A DNA stretch of 64,000 bases from NCBI GenBank assembly GCA_020633335.1, contig JACKDU010000003.1, positions 124,001 to 188,000 of the forward strand. Reading direction: 5' to 3'. This stretch comes from Myxococcales bacterium (GTDB lineage Bacteria > Myxococcota_A > Polyangia > Nannocystales > Nannocystaceae). A model generated the notes under the pieces. The model made no database searches, was not told where the DNA came from, and worked only from the letters and a program-made list of their open reading frames with translations. Each line of letters begins with the position of its first letter. Positions within the stretch are counted from its first letter, which is position 1. Position numbers and translations under genes: made by a program. Below, in pieces: positions 41,325-50,812 of this stretch.

Positions 41325-43588
41325 TGCCCGCCTCCTTCGACCGCCTGGGCGGCCCGCGCGGCCGCGGCCTCACGGGCGGCGCGGCGCCCCGCCTTCCACT
41401 CGCCGAGGCGGGTCACCGACGCGAGCATCAGGAAGATCAGCACCGCGTAGGCGGCCGCGTAGCCGTACTGGGCCTCGCGGGTGAAGGCCCAGCGGTAGGC
41501 CTCGGAGACCAGGATGTCGGTGGTCCCGTCGGGCTCGCCGCCCGACACCAGGAAGACCACGTTGAACATGTTGAAGGTCCAGATCGCCCCGAGGGTCACC
41601 GCCGGCAGGAGCGTCGGTCGGATGATCGGCAGGGTCACCTGCCACATCCGCTGCCAGCGGGTCGCGCCGTCGACCTCGGCGGCCTCGAGGACGTCGCCCG
41701 GGACCGAGGTGAGGGCGCCGAGGGTGACGACCATCATGAAGGGGAAGCCGAGCCAGACGTTGGTCGCGAGGTTGGCGGTGAAGGCGGTCGAGAAGTGGGA
41801 GAACCAGGCGATCGGCTCGATCGAGAGCCCGAAGGTCTGGTTGAGCGCGTTGATCAGCCCGGTGACCGCGCCGAACTGGCGGTGGAACATCCCCTTCCAG
41901 GCGAGCGCGGTGACATAGTTGGGGACCGCCCAGGGGATGATCAGGAGCACCCGGTAGAGGCCGCGCAGCTTCATCGTCGGCCGCGAGAGCACGAGCCCGA
42001 GGGAGACGCCGATCGCCAGGTGGAAGAAGACGTTGGCGAGGGTCCAGAGGAGCGTGACCAGGAGGACGACGTAGAACGAGCCGGTCGCCAGGAGCGGCCC
42101 GCCGCGGGCCGTGAGGATGTCGACGAAGTTGGCGAGGCCGACGTAGTGGCCGGTCTCGGGGCGCCCCGCCCAGAGCGAGGTCGCGGCGCCGACCACCAGC
42201 GGCAGGATCACCAGGAGGCCGACCGTGATCACCGCGTGGGCGACGTAGCGGTAGGCCGGGATCGAGCGCCGCAGGGCCGGGACCAGCTCGCCGCTGCGGA
42301 CCTGACGGACCAGCGAGAACGCGCCGTAGAGCAGGAGGAGGCCGACGACGATGAGGAGCGGCGTCGGCGAGGCGGGCGGCGGCAGCGGGCGCCGGACGTC
42401 GTCGAAGCGCTTGCGGGCGCCCTCGGTCGCCGCCTCGGCGTCGAGCTCACCGCGGAGGAAGGCCTTGATCGCCCGGTTCGCCGGCTCCCAGGTCGCCCGC
42501 ATCGCCGGCGCGCTGGGCATCGGCGTGGCGACCTCGGCCTGGGCGGCGAAGGCCGCGAGGAGCTTGTCGCCGGGCGGCAGCGGGACGTCGGCGCGGGCGG
42601 TGAGGGTTCGGGCGCGTTCTTGACGGAGGGCGGCGGCCTCGGGGCCGGCGATCCGGCGGGCGAGCGCCCGCACGTCCGCGCGCTTGGCCCCCTCGGGCGA
42701 GAGCATCACCGCCTCGACCGTGAGGAGCGGCCGCATCGGCGCGCCGTCGGCCGCCTCGACCTTGGGCAGGAGCTCGACGCGGTAGTCGATCCCGCTCCCC
42801 TCGAGATCGGCGGCGAGCCAGGGGCCGGAGATCGCCGTCGCCGCCTTGCCGCCGCGGAAGAGGTTGGTGACCAGCGCCCCGTCGGCGTCGCTCGGGACCA
42901 CGCCGCCGTCGATGAGCGCGCGCGCGAGGTTGAGCGAGCGGACCGCCGGATCGCCGACAAAACCAAAGGAGTCGTCCGGCCCGAGGAGCGAGCCGCCGAA
43001 GGCCCCGAGGAGGGCCGAGTGGACGTAGGCGCCCTGGGCCTCGTAGGCGAGCGGGAAGACCCCCTCGGGGAGGGTGTCCCGAAGGCCAGCAAACCCCTCG
43101 AGGGTCGCCGGGACCTCCTTGAGGAGCCCCTGGTTGACATAGAGCGCGACACACTTCTGAGAGAGCGGGAGCCCCCAGATCGCGTCGTCGAGCGTCACCG
43201 CCTGGACCGCGTTGCTCCGGAACGCGGCCTCGCCCTCGAAGGCGTCGCCGACCGGCGCGACGATCCCGCGGACGCGGTAGTCGCCGAGGCGCTCGTGGGA
43301 GTCGATGTAGAGGTCGGGCCCCTCACCGAGGGGGATCGCCGCGCCGAGCTTCGAGCCGAAGGCGTCGTAGGGGATCGCCAGGGTCTCGACCGGGGGCCCG
43401 CCGGCGGCCCGGTGGGCCTCGAGGATCGCCTGCAGCGCCTCCTCCTCGGCGCCGCGGTAGGCGTGCCAGAGCTGGATCGTCGCCGCCTCGTCGCCCTCGT
43501 CCGCGCGCGCCTCCCCGGCCCCGAGGAGGAGGGGCGCGAGGGCGAGGCCGGCGAGGGCCAGGCGGGCAGCGGTCCGGCGGCGGATCAT
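41321..43588 (-). CDS. Fusion of maltose-type solute-binding protein and MalF permease
   Basis: The 755-residue product starts with a signal-like N-terminus (IRRRTAARLALAGLALAPLLLGAGEARA). A binding-protein domain covers about 35-400 (IQLWHAYRGAEEEAL, AISGPWLAADLEG, MRPLLTVEAVMLSPEGA). A Pro-rich link (RRPLPPPASPTP) leads to the first membrane helix at about 430, then further helices with the EAA loop LEAAEVDGATRWQRMWQVTLP. Binding protein and permease are thus one chain, where E. coli has MalE and MalF separate. The ATG overlaps the ATPase stop (ATGA). There is no frameshift or stop between the halves. No separate binding protein gene is near. Confidence 0.9.
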   Translation of the reverse strand: MIRRRTAARLALAGLALAPLLLGAGEARADEGDEAATIQLWHAYRGAEEEALQAILEAHRAAGGPPVETLAIPYDAFGSKLGAAIPLGEGPDLYIDSHERLGDYRVRGIVAPVGDAFEGEAAFRSNAVQAVTLDDAIWGLPLSQKCVALYVNQGLLKEVPATLEGFAGLRDTLPEGVFPLAYEAQGAYVHSALLGAFGGSLLGPDDSFGFVGDPAVRSLNLARALIDGGVVPSDADGALVTNLFRGGKAATAISGPWLAADLEGSGIDYRVELLPKVEAADGAPMRPLLTVEAVMLSPEGAKRADVRALARRIAGPEAAALRQERARTLTARADVPLPPGDKLLAAFAAQAEVATPMPSAPAMRATWEPANRAIKAFLRGELDAEAATEGARKRFDDVRRPLPPPASPTPLLIVVGLLLLYGAFSLVRQVRSGELVPALRRSIPAYRYVAHAVITVGLLVILPLVVGAATSLWAGRPETGHYVGLANFVDILTARGGPLLATGSFYVVLLVTLLWTLANVFFHLAIGVSLGLVLSRPTMKLRGLYRVLLIIPWAVPNYVTALAWKGMFHRQFGAVTGLINALNQTFGLSIEPIAWFSHFSTAFTANLATNVWLGFPFMMVVTLGALTSVPGDVLEAAEVDGATRWQRMWQVTLPIIRPTLLPAVTLGAIWTFNMFNVVFLVSGGEPDGTTDILVSEAYRWAFTREAQYGYAAAYAVLIFLMLASVTRLGEWKAGRRAAREAAAARAAQAVEGGGH

Positions 43589-44661
43589 CGGAGGGCGCGC
43601 CCCGACTCCTGGTCGAAGAGGTGGAGGCGACGGACCCGCAGCGGCAGCGTGTCGCCGACCGAGACCCCGGTGCGGGTCTCGAGGCAGGCGATCACCGGCG
43701 CGCCCGCGAGGACGCAGTGGGCGTGGATCTCGGGGCCCAGGAGCTCGACGAAGTCGACCTTGAGGTGGATCTCGGCCGCGCTCTCGTCGCAGAGCTCGAG
43801 GTCGTGGGGGCGGACGCCGACCTCGACCGCCTGCCCCGGGCGCGCCGGTAAACCTGGCGGAAGGGCCAGGTTCGCCGAGCCGTCGCCGAGGCGGGCCCGG
43901 AGCCCGCCGCCGCCCGCGTCCTCGATCGTCGCCTTGATGAAGTTCATCGCCGGCGAGCCGAGGAAGCCGGCGACAAATCGCGTCGCCGGCGCGTCGTAGA
44001 CCTCGAGGGGGGCGCCCTGCTGCTCGACCACCCCGCCGTTGAGCACGAACATCACGTCGGCGAGGGTCATCGCCTCGACCTGATCGTGGGTGACGTAGAC
44101 GCTGGTCGCCCCGAGCTGATCGTGGAGCTTGCGGATGTCGACCCGGACCTGCGCCCGGAGGGCGGCGTCGAGGTTGGAGAGGGGCTCGTCGAAGAGGAAG
44201 AGCGCGGGCCGCCGGACGATCGCCCGGCCCATCGCCACCCGCTGGCGTTGGCCGCCCGAGAGCGCCTTCGGCAGGCGATCCAGCAGGTGCGAGAGGCCGA
44301 GCATCGCCGCCGCCTCGTCGACCCGGCGGCCGATCTCGGCGGGGTCGGTCTTGCGGAGTCGGAGGCCGAAGGCGAGGTTGTCGCGGACCGTCAGGTGGGG
44401 GTAGAGCGCGTAGCTCTGGAACACCATGGCGATGTCGCGCTCGCGCGGCTCGAGGCGGGTGACCTCGCGCTCGCCGAAGCGGATCGACCCGCTCGTGACC
44501 TCCTCGAGCCCCGCGAGGAGACGGAGGAGGGTCGACTTGCCGCACCCCGAGGGGCCGACCAGCACCGCGAAGCCGCCGGCCGGGACGTGGACGTCGACGC
44601 CCCTCAGCACCTTGGTGGCGCCGAAGCTCTTGGTGACCTGCTGGACGGAGACCGCGACCAT
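43585..44661 (-). CDS. malK: MalK/UgpC-type ABC importer ATPase
   Basis: The 358-residue ATPase has Walker A GPSGCGKST (about 36-44), Q-loop VFQSYALYPH, signature LSGGQRQRVAMGRA (about 135), Walker B LFLFDEPLSNLD (about 155) and the switch His in YVTHDQVEA. The last 120 residues are a TOBE-type regulatory domain (VRPHDLELC). It should energise the importer formed by the next two genes, with which it overlaps by ATGA. It lies 25 bases before the amylase gene end on the same strand. Confidence 0.94.
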   Translation of the reverse strand: MVAVSVQQVTKSFGATKVLRGVDVHVPAGGFAVLVGPSGCGKSTLLRLLAGLEEVTSGSIRFGEREVTRLEPRERDIAMVFQSYALYPHLTVRDNLAFGLRLRKTDPAEIGRRVDEAAAMLGLSHLLDRLPKALSGGQRQRVAMGRAIVRRPALFLFDEPLSNLDAALRAQVRVDIRKLHDQLGATSVYVTHDQVEAMTLADVMFVLNGGVVEQQGAPLEVYDAPATRFVAGFLGSPAMNFIKATIEDAGGGGLRARLGDGSANLALPPGLPARPGQAVEVGVRPHDLELCDESAAEIHLKVDFVELLGPEIHAHCVLAGAPVIACLETRTGVSVGDTLPLRVRRLHLFDQESGRALR

Positions 44662-44685
44662 CGCCTCGCTCCTCCTCGCCCGCGT

Positions 44686-46611
44686 CTAGAGCCCGTCGAC
44701 GACCGCGCCCGCCGGGATCAGCAGGGCCCGGGTGATCGGCGGGAGGACGATGCCGAGGCCGCCGTCCCCCTCGACGGTGTACTGGGTCTTGTCGGCGGAG
44801 AGGACGTCGACCAGGACGGTGCCGGGGGCGACCGCGAGCTGCATCCGCGCGCCCATGTACTCCGGCGACGCCGGGTTCGTCCGGTTGTTGTTCATGATCA
44901 TCAGCGCGTAGTTCTCGCCCGCGTCGCCGCCGAAGCGCTCCCACGCGAAGATCCCGGCGTCGCTCTCGGCCCCGGTGTTCTCGGTCGCCCAGACCACCCG
45001 GGTGTCGCCCTTGCGCAGCGCCTGGTAGGCGCGGCGGAGCCGGATCAGCCGCTGGGTGAGGCGGAAGGTCGTCCCCGAGGTGTCAAAGTCGGTCGACCAG
45101 AGGTTCTCGCGGTTCGAGGGGTCGTTGCCGCCGTCGAAGTCCTGCTCGGTCCCGTAGTAGATGCACGGGATCCCGTCCATCGTCAGGAGGAGGAAGAGGG
45201 CGTTGTGGAGGAGCGGGTACTTGACCGCGTCGGGCTCGTTCTGCAGCCAGAAGAGGAAGCGGGCGACGTCGTGGTTGTCGATGAAGTTGATCTGCGCCTT
45301 GGTCGGCGCGATCCCGATCCCGCCCTCGATCGGCTCGTTGCCGTAGTTGGTCGTCCGCGACGCCCAGAGGTCGGCGAGCTTCTGCGAGCCCGCGCCGTTT
45401 CGGATCACGTCGCCGAAGGCCTGGTAGTGCTGCGGGAAGTAGAAGACCGAGTCGAGCATGTCGCCGGTGAGCGGCGGCCCGTCGCCCCCGCACTCGGCGT
45501 CGCGGGCGAGCGCCTCGGCGCTCTCGAGCTTGTCCGGGGTCCAGTGGTTGTAGAAGTCCTTGCGGGTGAAGGAGCCGACCAGCGCGTCGTTGCCGTCGAA
45601 GGCCTCGCCGAACATCAGGAAGTTCTTCTTCCCCGACTTGGCGAGGCGCTGCCGCAGGCGCTGGGTGAAGTAGCGCCAGAACTCGTACTCGACGTGCTTG
45701 ATCGTGTCGATCCGGTAGCCGTCGGCGTCGGTCAGCTCGATCCAGCGGGCGTAGACGTCGACGAACTCGCGCTTGACGTCGCAGCGGGTGGTGTCGATGT
45801 CCTTGAGGCCCCCCGGGAAGTCGCCGTGGAGGAGCTGATCGGGGATGTCGAAGTTGAAGGTCCGGCCCTTGCGGTTGTAGGTGATGGCCTTCGAGAAGAT
45901 CTCGGGGTAGGGCGGGATGTGGTTGCTCGCCGGATCGTACTGGAAGATGATCGGCGCCGGCCCGGCCTCGCCGAGCGAGGTGAACGCCTGGATCCCGCGG
46001 GAGTCGAAGTCGGGGTCGTACTCGGTGACGTGCTTGACCTCGGACTTGCCGTTCGAGCCGTCGCCCTGGATCAGGATGTCGGGGACCCCGTTGTTGTTGA
46101 TGTCGTAGAAGAAGGCCTGACCGACATGGTTGGTGACGATGTCGATGATGATCTTCATGTCCCGCTCGTGGGCGGCGTCGACCAGCGAGCGGAGGGCGAT
46201 GATGTCGCCGAAGTGGGGGTTGGTCTCGGTGAAGTCCTGGGCCCAGTAGCCGTGGTACCCGTCGAAGTTGGCGTCGGTCTCGACGTTCTTGACCACCGGT
46301 GAGATCCAGAGCGTCGTCACCCCGAGCTCCTCGAGGTAGTCGAGGTTGTCCTCGATCCCCTTCCAGTCGCCGCCGTGGTAGCGGGCGTTGGCGGTGAGGT
46401 CGAGGTTGTAGTTGTTGCCGTCGTCGCCGTCGGCGAAGCGGTCGACGAGGATCTGGTAGATGACCTCGTCGCGCCAGTCGCTCACGTGGGTCTGGAGCTG
46501 GATCGGCTCGTCGAAGGCCTCGAAGTGCATGCACCCGCCGCCGCCGAGGGCGGCGAGCGAGGCGAACGAGGCGAGGGCGAGGGCGGCGGCCTTGGGGGGG
46601 CGTGCGGTCAT
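44686..46611 (-). CDS. GH13 alpha-amylase-type lipoprotein (1)
   Basis: The ATG at 46611 has GGAG six bases upstream; a second ATG at 46653 overlaps the porin stop. The 641-residue product has a signal peptide with a GGGGC lipobox and a GH13 barrel: DIVTNHV (about 157), DGYRIDTIKH with the nucleophile Asp (about 300), FGEAFDG with the acid Glu (about 336) and FIDNHDVAR (about 447). It begins with the maltodextrin-type block DEVIYQILVDRFADGD. A C-terminal beta domain ends in a Leu/Pro-rich tail. It should cut alpha-1,4-glucans at the cell surface, feeding the porin and importer. Confidence 0.93.
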   Translation of the reverse strand: MTARPPKAAALALASFASLAALGGGGCMHFEAFDEPIQLQTHVSDWRDEVIYQILVDRFADGDDGNNYNLDLTANARYHGGDWKGIEDNLDYLEELGVTTLWISPVVKNVETDANFDGYHGYWAQDFTETNPHFGDIIALRSLVDAAHERDMKIIIDIVTNHVGQAFFYDINNNGVPDILIQGDGSNGKSEVKHVTEYDPDFDSRGIQAFTSLGEAGPAPIIFQYDPASNHIPPYPEIFSKAITYNRKGRTFNFDIPDQLLHGDFPGGLKDIDTTRCDVKREFVDVYARWIELTDADGYRIDTIKHVEYEFWRYFTQRLRQRLAKSGKKNFLMFGEAFDGNDALVGSFTRKDFYNHWTPDKLESAEALARDAECGGDGPPLTGDMLDSVFYFPQHYQAFGDVIRNGAGSQKLADLWASRTTNYGNEPIEGGIGIAPTKAQINFIDNHDVARFLFWLQNEPDAVKYPLLHNALFLLLTMDGIPCIYYGTEQDFDGGNDPSNRENLWSTDFDTSGTTFRLTQRLIRLRRAYQALRKGDTRVVWATENTGAESDAGIFAWERFGGDAGENYALMIMNNNRTNPASPEYMGARMQLAVAPGTVLVDVLSADKTQYTVEGDGGLGIVLPPITRALLIPAGAVVDGL

Positions 46612-46652
46612 CGTCGGCTCCGTGGTCCTGGGGATCGAGGATAGCGCGCGCA

Positions 46653-48374
46653 TCAGTCGCGGAAGTAGGAGGTCGACCCGAACCACCACTCGGCGGTCAT
46701 GCCGATGAAGTGGTCGATCCCGCGGCGCGCGTAGACGTCGTCGACGGCGTAGAGCGAACGCGCGGCCGCGTCGCGGGCGGTGAGGAGGTAGATGAGCTGG
46801 AAGTGGGGGCGGGTGAAGGCCCCCTGGCCGCCGGGGGTGAGGAAGGGGATGATCCCGAAGCGGCCGACCTGGGCGAAGAGCGGCGTCGTCGTCCCGTCGT
46901 CGGCGATCGACGTCGAGCCCCGCTGCTGGGCCTGGTAGGAGCCCTCGAGGGCGATCCCGGCGAAGCGCCGCTTGCCCAGCCAGATCTGCGGTCGCAGGAG
47001 GAGGATCCCCTCGTTGAGGTCGCGGTAGTCGAGCGCCGGTGAGGCGTTGCGGAAGATCCGGTAGTAGGACCCGAGCATCACCCCGAAGGGCCCCGCCTCG
47101 TAGTTGCCGGCGAGCGAGACCAGGAGCTCGTGGGCGCCCTTGCTGGTCCGATCGAGCGCGAGCTGGACCGGCGCGTTGAACTCGCCGTAGGCCGCGAGGC
47201 CGCGTGCGTAGCGGGCGACGAGGGTGGCGTAGGTGCTCCGCTTGCCGGTGAAGGCCGAGACCTGGCCGCCGGCGACGAAGCCCTTGTCGGCCGGCAGGTC
47301 CTCGTAGATCTGGTCGCGGACCTCGCGCTGGCCGGCGCCGGTGTAGTGGAGCTCGCCGTAGGCGGTCCCCTTGACCCCGCCGCTCTGGCCGACCGGCACC
47401 ACGTGCTCGACCTTGAGGGAGCTGATCACCTTCTGGCGGTCGAGGAGCGCGACCTCGGCGGAGCCGAGCTGGTTGTTGAGGAGCGGCCGATCGATGGTCT
47501 GCTTGAACCACCCGGAGTGGGGCTGGTTGAGGCCGGCGTGGAGCTTGATCGCGGTCCTGCCGAAGTAGTAGCCGAGGCCGCCACCGACCGTGTTGAGGTT
47601 GTCGAGGGGCCAGAAGTTGAGGACGTAGATGTCGTCGCCGCGGTACATCCGCGAGCCCATCCACACCCTCAGGCCCTTGAGCCCGATGTCCGCGGCCTCG
47701 ATGTAGAGGTTGCGGATCGCCATCGTCGCGTCGAAGTTGCCGGTGTAGTGGAAGACCGGGTTGGCCATCGCCAGGGTCATCACCATCCGGGTGTAGGAGT
47801 CGGTCGCCTCCCAGTAGTCCTCGCGGCGGACCTCGAGCTCGGCGTAGGTGCTCTCGTCGAGGCGCGAGCCGAAGGCGACGATGTCGGCGTTGCGCATCGG
47901 CCTGCCGGTCGCGTCGCCGCCGGCGACCACCCGGCCGTAGGAGCCGAAGTGGAAGCCCTGGGCGTAGCCCGGCGGGGTGTTGGGATCTTGGGGGCCGACC
48001 TTGCGATCGATCGTCTTCTCGGTCTCGACCGGCGGCGCGGCGTCGGTGGACGCGCTGACGTCGACCTTGACCTCGGCGGCGGCGGGCTCGGGTCCCTCGC
48101 TCGCCGGCGCGGTCGATGGTGGCGGCGGCGCGGCGCCGGTCTCGGGCGCGTCCTCGGCGCTCGCGCTCACCTCGTCATCCGGGAGCGGGGCGTCGGCGTC
48201 GGTCGCCTCAGGTCCGCGGGGAGGCGGAGGCGGCGGCGGCGCGGCGAGGGCCAGCGCCGGCAGGCCGAGGAGCGCGACGAGGGCCCCGGAGAGCGCCCGC
48301 GCGGCCCCCCCCAGCGGGATTCCGGAGGCAGAGGGGAGGGTAGAGCGCGACGTACTCGGCCTGCAGCGTCTCAC
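46653..48374 (-). CDS. Maltoporin-like outer-membrane channel
   Basis: The product is about 573 residues from a GTG at 48374; the exact start is unsure as no ATG or strong ribosome site is seen. A signal peptide (LVALLGLPALALAAP) leads to a Pro/Ala/Glu-rich linker, then GYAQGFHFGSYGRVVAGGD and GLRVWMGSRMYRGDDIYVLNFWPLDN. That last block and the alternating polar/hydrophobic strands after it match the LamB/carbohydrate porin family, and the protein ends in an aromatic residue-rich strand (AEWWFGSTSYF). It should pass maltodextrins across the outer membrane. First gene of the leftward uptake unit. Confidence 0.87.
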   Translation of the reverse strand: MRRCRPSTSRSTLPSASGIPLGGAARALSGALVALLGLPALALAAPPPPPPPRGPEATDADAPLPDDEVSASAEDAPETGAAPPPPSTAPASEGPEPAAAEVKVDVSASTDAAPPVETEKTIDRKVGPQDPNTPPGYAQGFHFGSYGRVVAGGDATGRPMRNADIVAFGSRLDESTYAELEVRREDYWEATDSYTRMVMTLAMANPVFHYTGNFDATMAIRNLYIEAADIGLKGLRVWMGSRMYRGDDIYVLNFWPLDNLNTVGGGLGYYFGRTAIKLHAGLNQPHSGWFKQTIDRPLLNNQLGSAEVALLDRQKVISSLKVEHVVPVGQSGGVKGTAYGELHYTGAGQREVRDQIYEDLPADKGFVAGGQVSAFTGKRSTYATLVARYARGLAAYGEFNAPVQLALDRTSKGAHELLVSLAGNYEAGPFGVMLGSYYRIFRNASPALDYRDLNEGILLLRPQIWLGKRRFAGIALEGSYQAQQRGSTSIADDGTTTPLFAQVGRFGIIPFLTPGGQGAFTRPHFQLIYLLTARDAAARSLYAVDDVYARRGIDHFIGMTAEWWFGSTSYFRD

Positions 48375-48480
48375 GGTCGCCGGCGACGCTACACCAAATC
48401 GCGCGCGCTGTGTGGAGCAAACGCGGCGAGGCGACGCCCTGTGGATCGCGTCACCCGAAGCGTAGCGACGCCGATCGTGT

Positions 48481-50754
48481 GTGCGTCGATCGCTTGACCA
48501 TTTGCTATGTTGCTCGGCTGTGGAGGCCGCGGGGCATCGGCATCGGGAGCAGCGTCGGGGCTGGCCCTGCGCTCGCGCTCGGGCTCGGCGTCGACGCTCT
48601 GGTGTGGCCGGCCTCGGCCTCGCTCTCGGCCTCGGGCTGACGCTCGCCCTCGGCCTCGGATGTACCAGCAAACACCCCGAGCGGAGCTGTGCGCAGGAGA
48701 TCTGGGCCCAGCCGCTGCGACCCGGCGCCGAGGTCTCGGTGATCGGATCGTGGGACGGCTGGCTCGCGCCCGGGAGGCCGATGGCGGCGGTCGGCGACGA
48801 GGGCTGGCAGCGGGTCCGCCTCGCCGACCTCCCGCCGGGCGAGCACGCCTACCTCCTCTTTGAGGACGGGGTCGGCCGCCCCGATCCCCGCGCCGCCCTC
48901 AGCCTCTTCTGGGAGGAGCAGGGGGACATGGAGGTCTCGCGCCTCGAGGTCGAGGATTGCTCGGCGCCGGCGATCGAGGTCGACGAGGTCGTCGCCGACG
49001 ACGCGGGCCGCCTCGAGGTCCACGCCCGCTTCCTCGCCGCCGAGGGCGGGCCGCCGCTCGCCGCGGATCGGCTGCGGGCGAGCCTCGACGGGGCCGCGGT
49101 CGCGGCCGAGGCGGATCCCGCGGAGGGGACGATCGCCGTGGTGGCGGCGGGCCTCGCCGCTGGCAAGCACACCCTCGTCCTCGAGGCCGTCGACGAGGCC
49201 GGGGGGTCGGCGAGCGCCCGGGCGAGCGCCTGGGTGCGGCCGGTCGCGGCCTCGTGGGAGGGCGGGACGATCTATCAGGTGATGATCGATCGCTACCGCG
49301 GCGACGGCGGGGTCCTCCTCGATCCGCCGGTCGATCCCGGCGCCCGCGCTGGCGGGACCCTCGACGGCGTGACCTCAGCGATCGAGGACGGGACGATGGA
49401 GCGCCTCGGCGTCAGCGCGCTCTGGCTCTCGCCGGTCTACCTCGGCCCCGACGAGGCCCGCCTCGGACGCGGCGACGGCCACCTCTACACCAGCTACCAC
49501 GGCTACTGGGTGCTCGAGGGGCGGAGGGTCGAGCCGAAGCTCGGCGGCGAGGCGGCGCTCCGGCGGCTGGTCACGACGGCCCACGCCCGCGGGCTGCGGG
49601 TCCTCCTCGACATCGTCCCCAACCACATCTACGAGGACAACCCGTGGGCCGCCGAGCTCGCGGCCGAGGACGGCTTCAACCGCCGCGAGCCGCTCTGCGT
49701 CTGCGGCAACGACGACTGCCCGTGGGGCACCTACATCCAGACCTGCTGGTTCACCGACTACCTCCCGGATCTCCGCCTCAAGAAGGCGGCGGTGATGGCT
49801 CAGGTGGTCGCCGACGCGGTCTGGTGGACCGAGACCTTTGATCTCGACGGGGTCCGGATCGACGCGGTGCCGATGATGCCGCGGGCGGCGACCCGGCGGA
49901 TCGCCCACGGGATCCGAGCGAGCACCTGGCCACGGGACGCCTTCTTCCTCCTCGGGGAGGTCTACACCGGCCCCGGCGCCTGGGGGATCGACGCGATCCG
50001 CTACTACCTCGGCCCCGACGGGATCGACTCGGTCTTCGACTTCCCGCTGATGTGGATGATCCGCGACGTGATCGCCCACCGCAGCGCCGGCTTCGAAGAT
50101 CTCATCGAGATGCTCGACGCGATCGACGCGGCCGTCGACGGCTCGGGGGCGACGCTCGGGCGCTTCATCGGCAACCACGACACCAGCCGCTTCGCCTCCG
50201 AGATCGCCGGCGACGTCGGCGAGGACGCCTGGGTCGATCCGCCGGCGCAGAGCGATGATCCGGCGGTCTACGAGCGCCAGGGCCTCGCCCTCGGCCTCAG
50301 CCTGATGCTCCCGGGGGTCGCGGTCGTGTACTACGGCGACGAGGTCGGCCTCGCCGGCGCCGACGATCCCGACTCGCGGCGTGTGATGCCGGCCGAGGGC
50401 GCGCTGCGGCCGGCCCAGGCGGCGCTGCTGGCCCAGAGCGAGCGCCTCGGCCGGCTCCGCCGCTGTCTCCCGGCGTTTGCGAGCCCGACGCGCGCGACCC
50501 TCCTGGCCAGCGGCGAGCTCCTCGCGTTTCGCCGCGGCGATCCCGAGGATCCCGCGCCGCTCCTCGTGGTGATCAACGCGGGCGACGAGGCGGCCGCGCC
50601 CTCGCTGCCGCTCGCGGCCTTCGGCGACGCCCTCGTCGACGTCGTCAGCGGCGAGCGCTTCACGCCGAGCGGCGGCGACGAGCCCCTGGCGACGCCGCCG
50701 CGGACGATCCGCGCGCTGATCCCCGAGGGCTCGCCCTGCGCCGCCGATCTCTGA
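48481..50754 (+). CDS. GH13 alpha-amylase-type lipoprotein (2)
   Basis: The frame opens at a GTG (48481), leaving a long Arg-rich leader before the hydrophobic stretch LGLALGLGLTLALGLGC; no ATG is available, and a GTG at 48604 is the alternative. After the Cys there is an N-terminal beta domain of CBM48/E-set type (VSVIGSWDGWLAPGRPM). The barrel has LLDIVPNHI (about 376), LDGVRIDAVP with the nucleophile (about 458), LLGEVYTG (about 491) and GRFIGNHDTSR (about 562). CVCGNDDCPWG is a Cys-rich insert shared with the third enzyme. It is divergent from the porin across about 100 bases and should act at the cell surface. Confidence 0.9.
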   Translation: MRRSLDHLLCCSAVEAAGHRHREQRRGWPCARARARRRRSGVAGLGLALGLGLTLALGLGCTSKHPERSCAQEIWAQPLRPGAEVSVIGSWDGWLAPGRPMAAVGDEGWQRVRLADLPPGEHAYLLFEDGVGRPDPRAALSLFWEEQGDMEVSRLEVEDCSAPAIEVDEVVADDAGRLEVHARFLAAEGGPPLAADRLRASLDGAAVAAEADPAEGTIAVVAAGLAAGKHTLVLEAVDEAGGSASARASAWVRPVAASWEGGTIYQVMIDRYRGDGGVLLDPPVDPGARAGGTLDGVTSAIEDGTMERLGVSALWLSPVYLGPDEARLGRGDGHLYTSYHGYWVLEGRRVEPKLGGEAALRRLVTTAHARGLRVLLDIVPNHIYEDNPWAAELAAEDGFNRREPLCVCGNDDCPWGTYIQTCWFTDYLPDLRLKKAAVMAQVVADAVWWTETFDLDGVRIDAVPMMPRAATRRIAHGIRASTWPRDAFFLLGEVYTGPGAWGIDAIRYYLGPDGIDSVFDFPLMWMIRDVIAHRSAGFEDLIEMLDAIDAAVDGSGATLGRFIGNHDTSRFASEIAGDVGEDAWVDPPAQSDDPAVYERQGLALGLSLMLPGVAVVYYGDEVGLAGADDPDSRRVMPAEGALRPAQAALLAQSERLGRLRRCLPAFASPTRATLLASGELLAFRRGDPEDPAPLLVVINAGDEAAAPSLPLAAFGDALVDVVSGERFTPSGGDEPLATPPRTIRALIPEGSPCAADL

Positions 50755-50779
50755 TCCTCGATCCTCGATCCTCGATCCC
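50753..50779. repeat. GATCCTC heptamer tandem repeat
   Basis: Three exact GATCCTC units (50753-50773) are followed by GATCCC. It begins at the stop codon of the second amylase gene and fills half the short gap before the third. It may be slippage-prone. Confidence 0.75.
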
Positions 50780-50812
50780 TTCGCCTGTACTACCTTGACC
50801 GAGACGGAGCCC

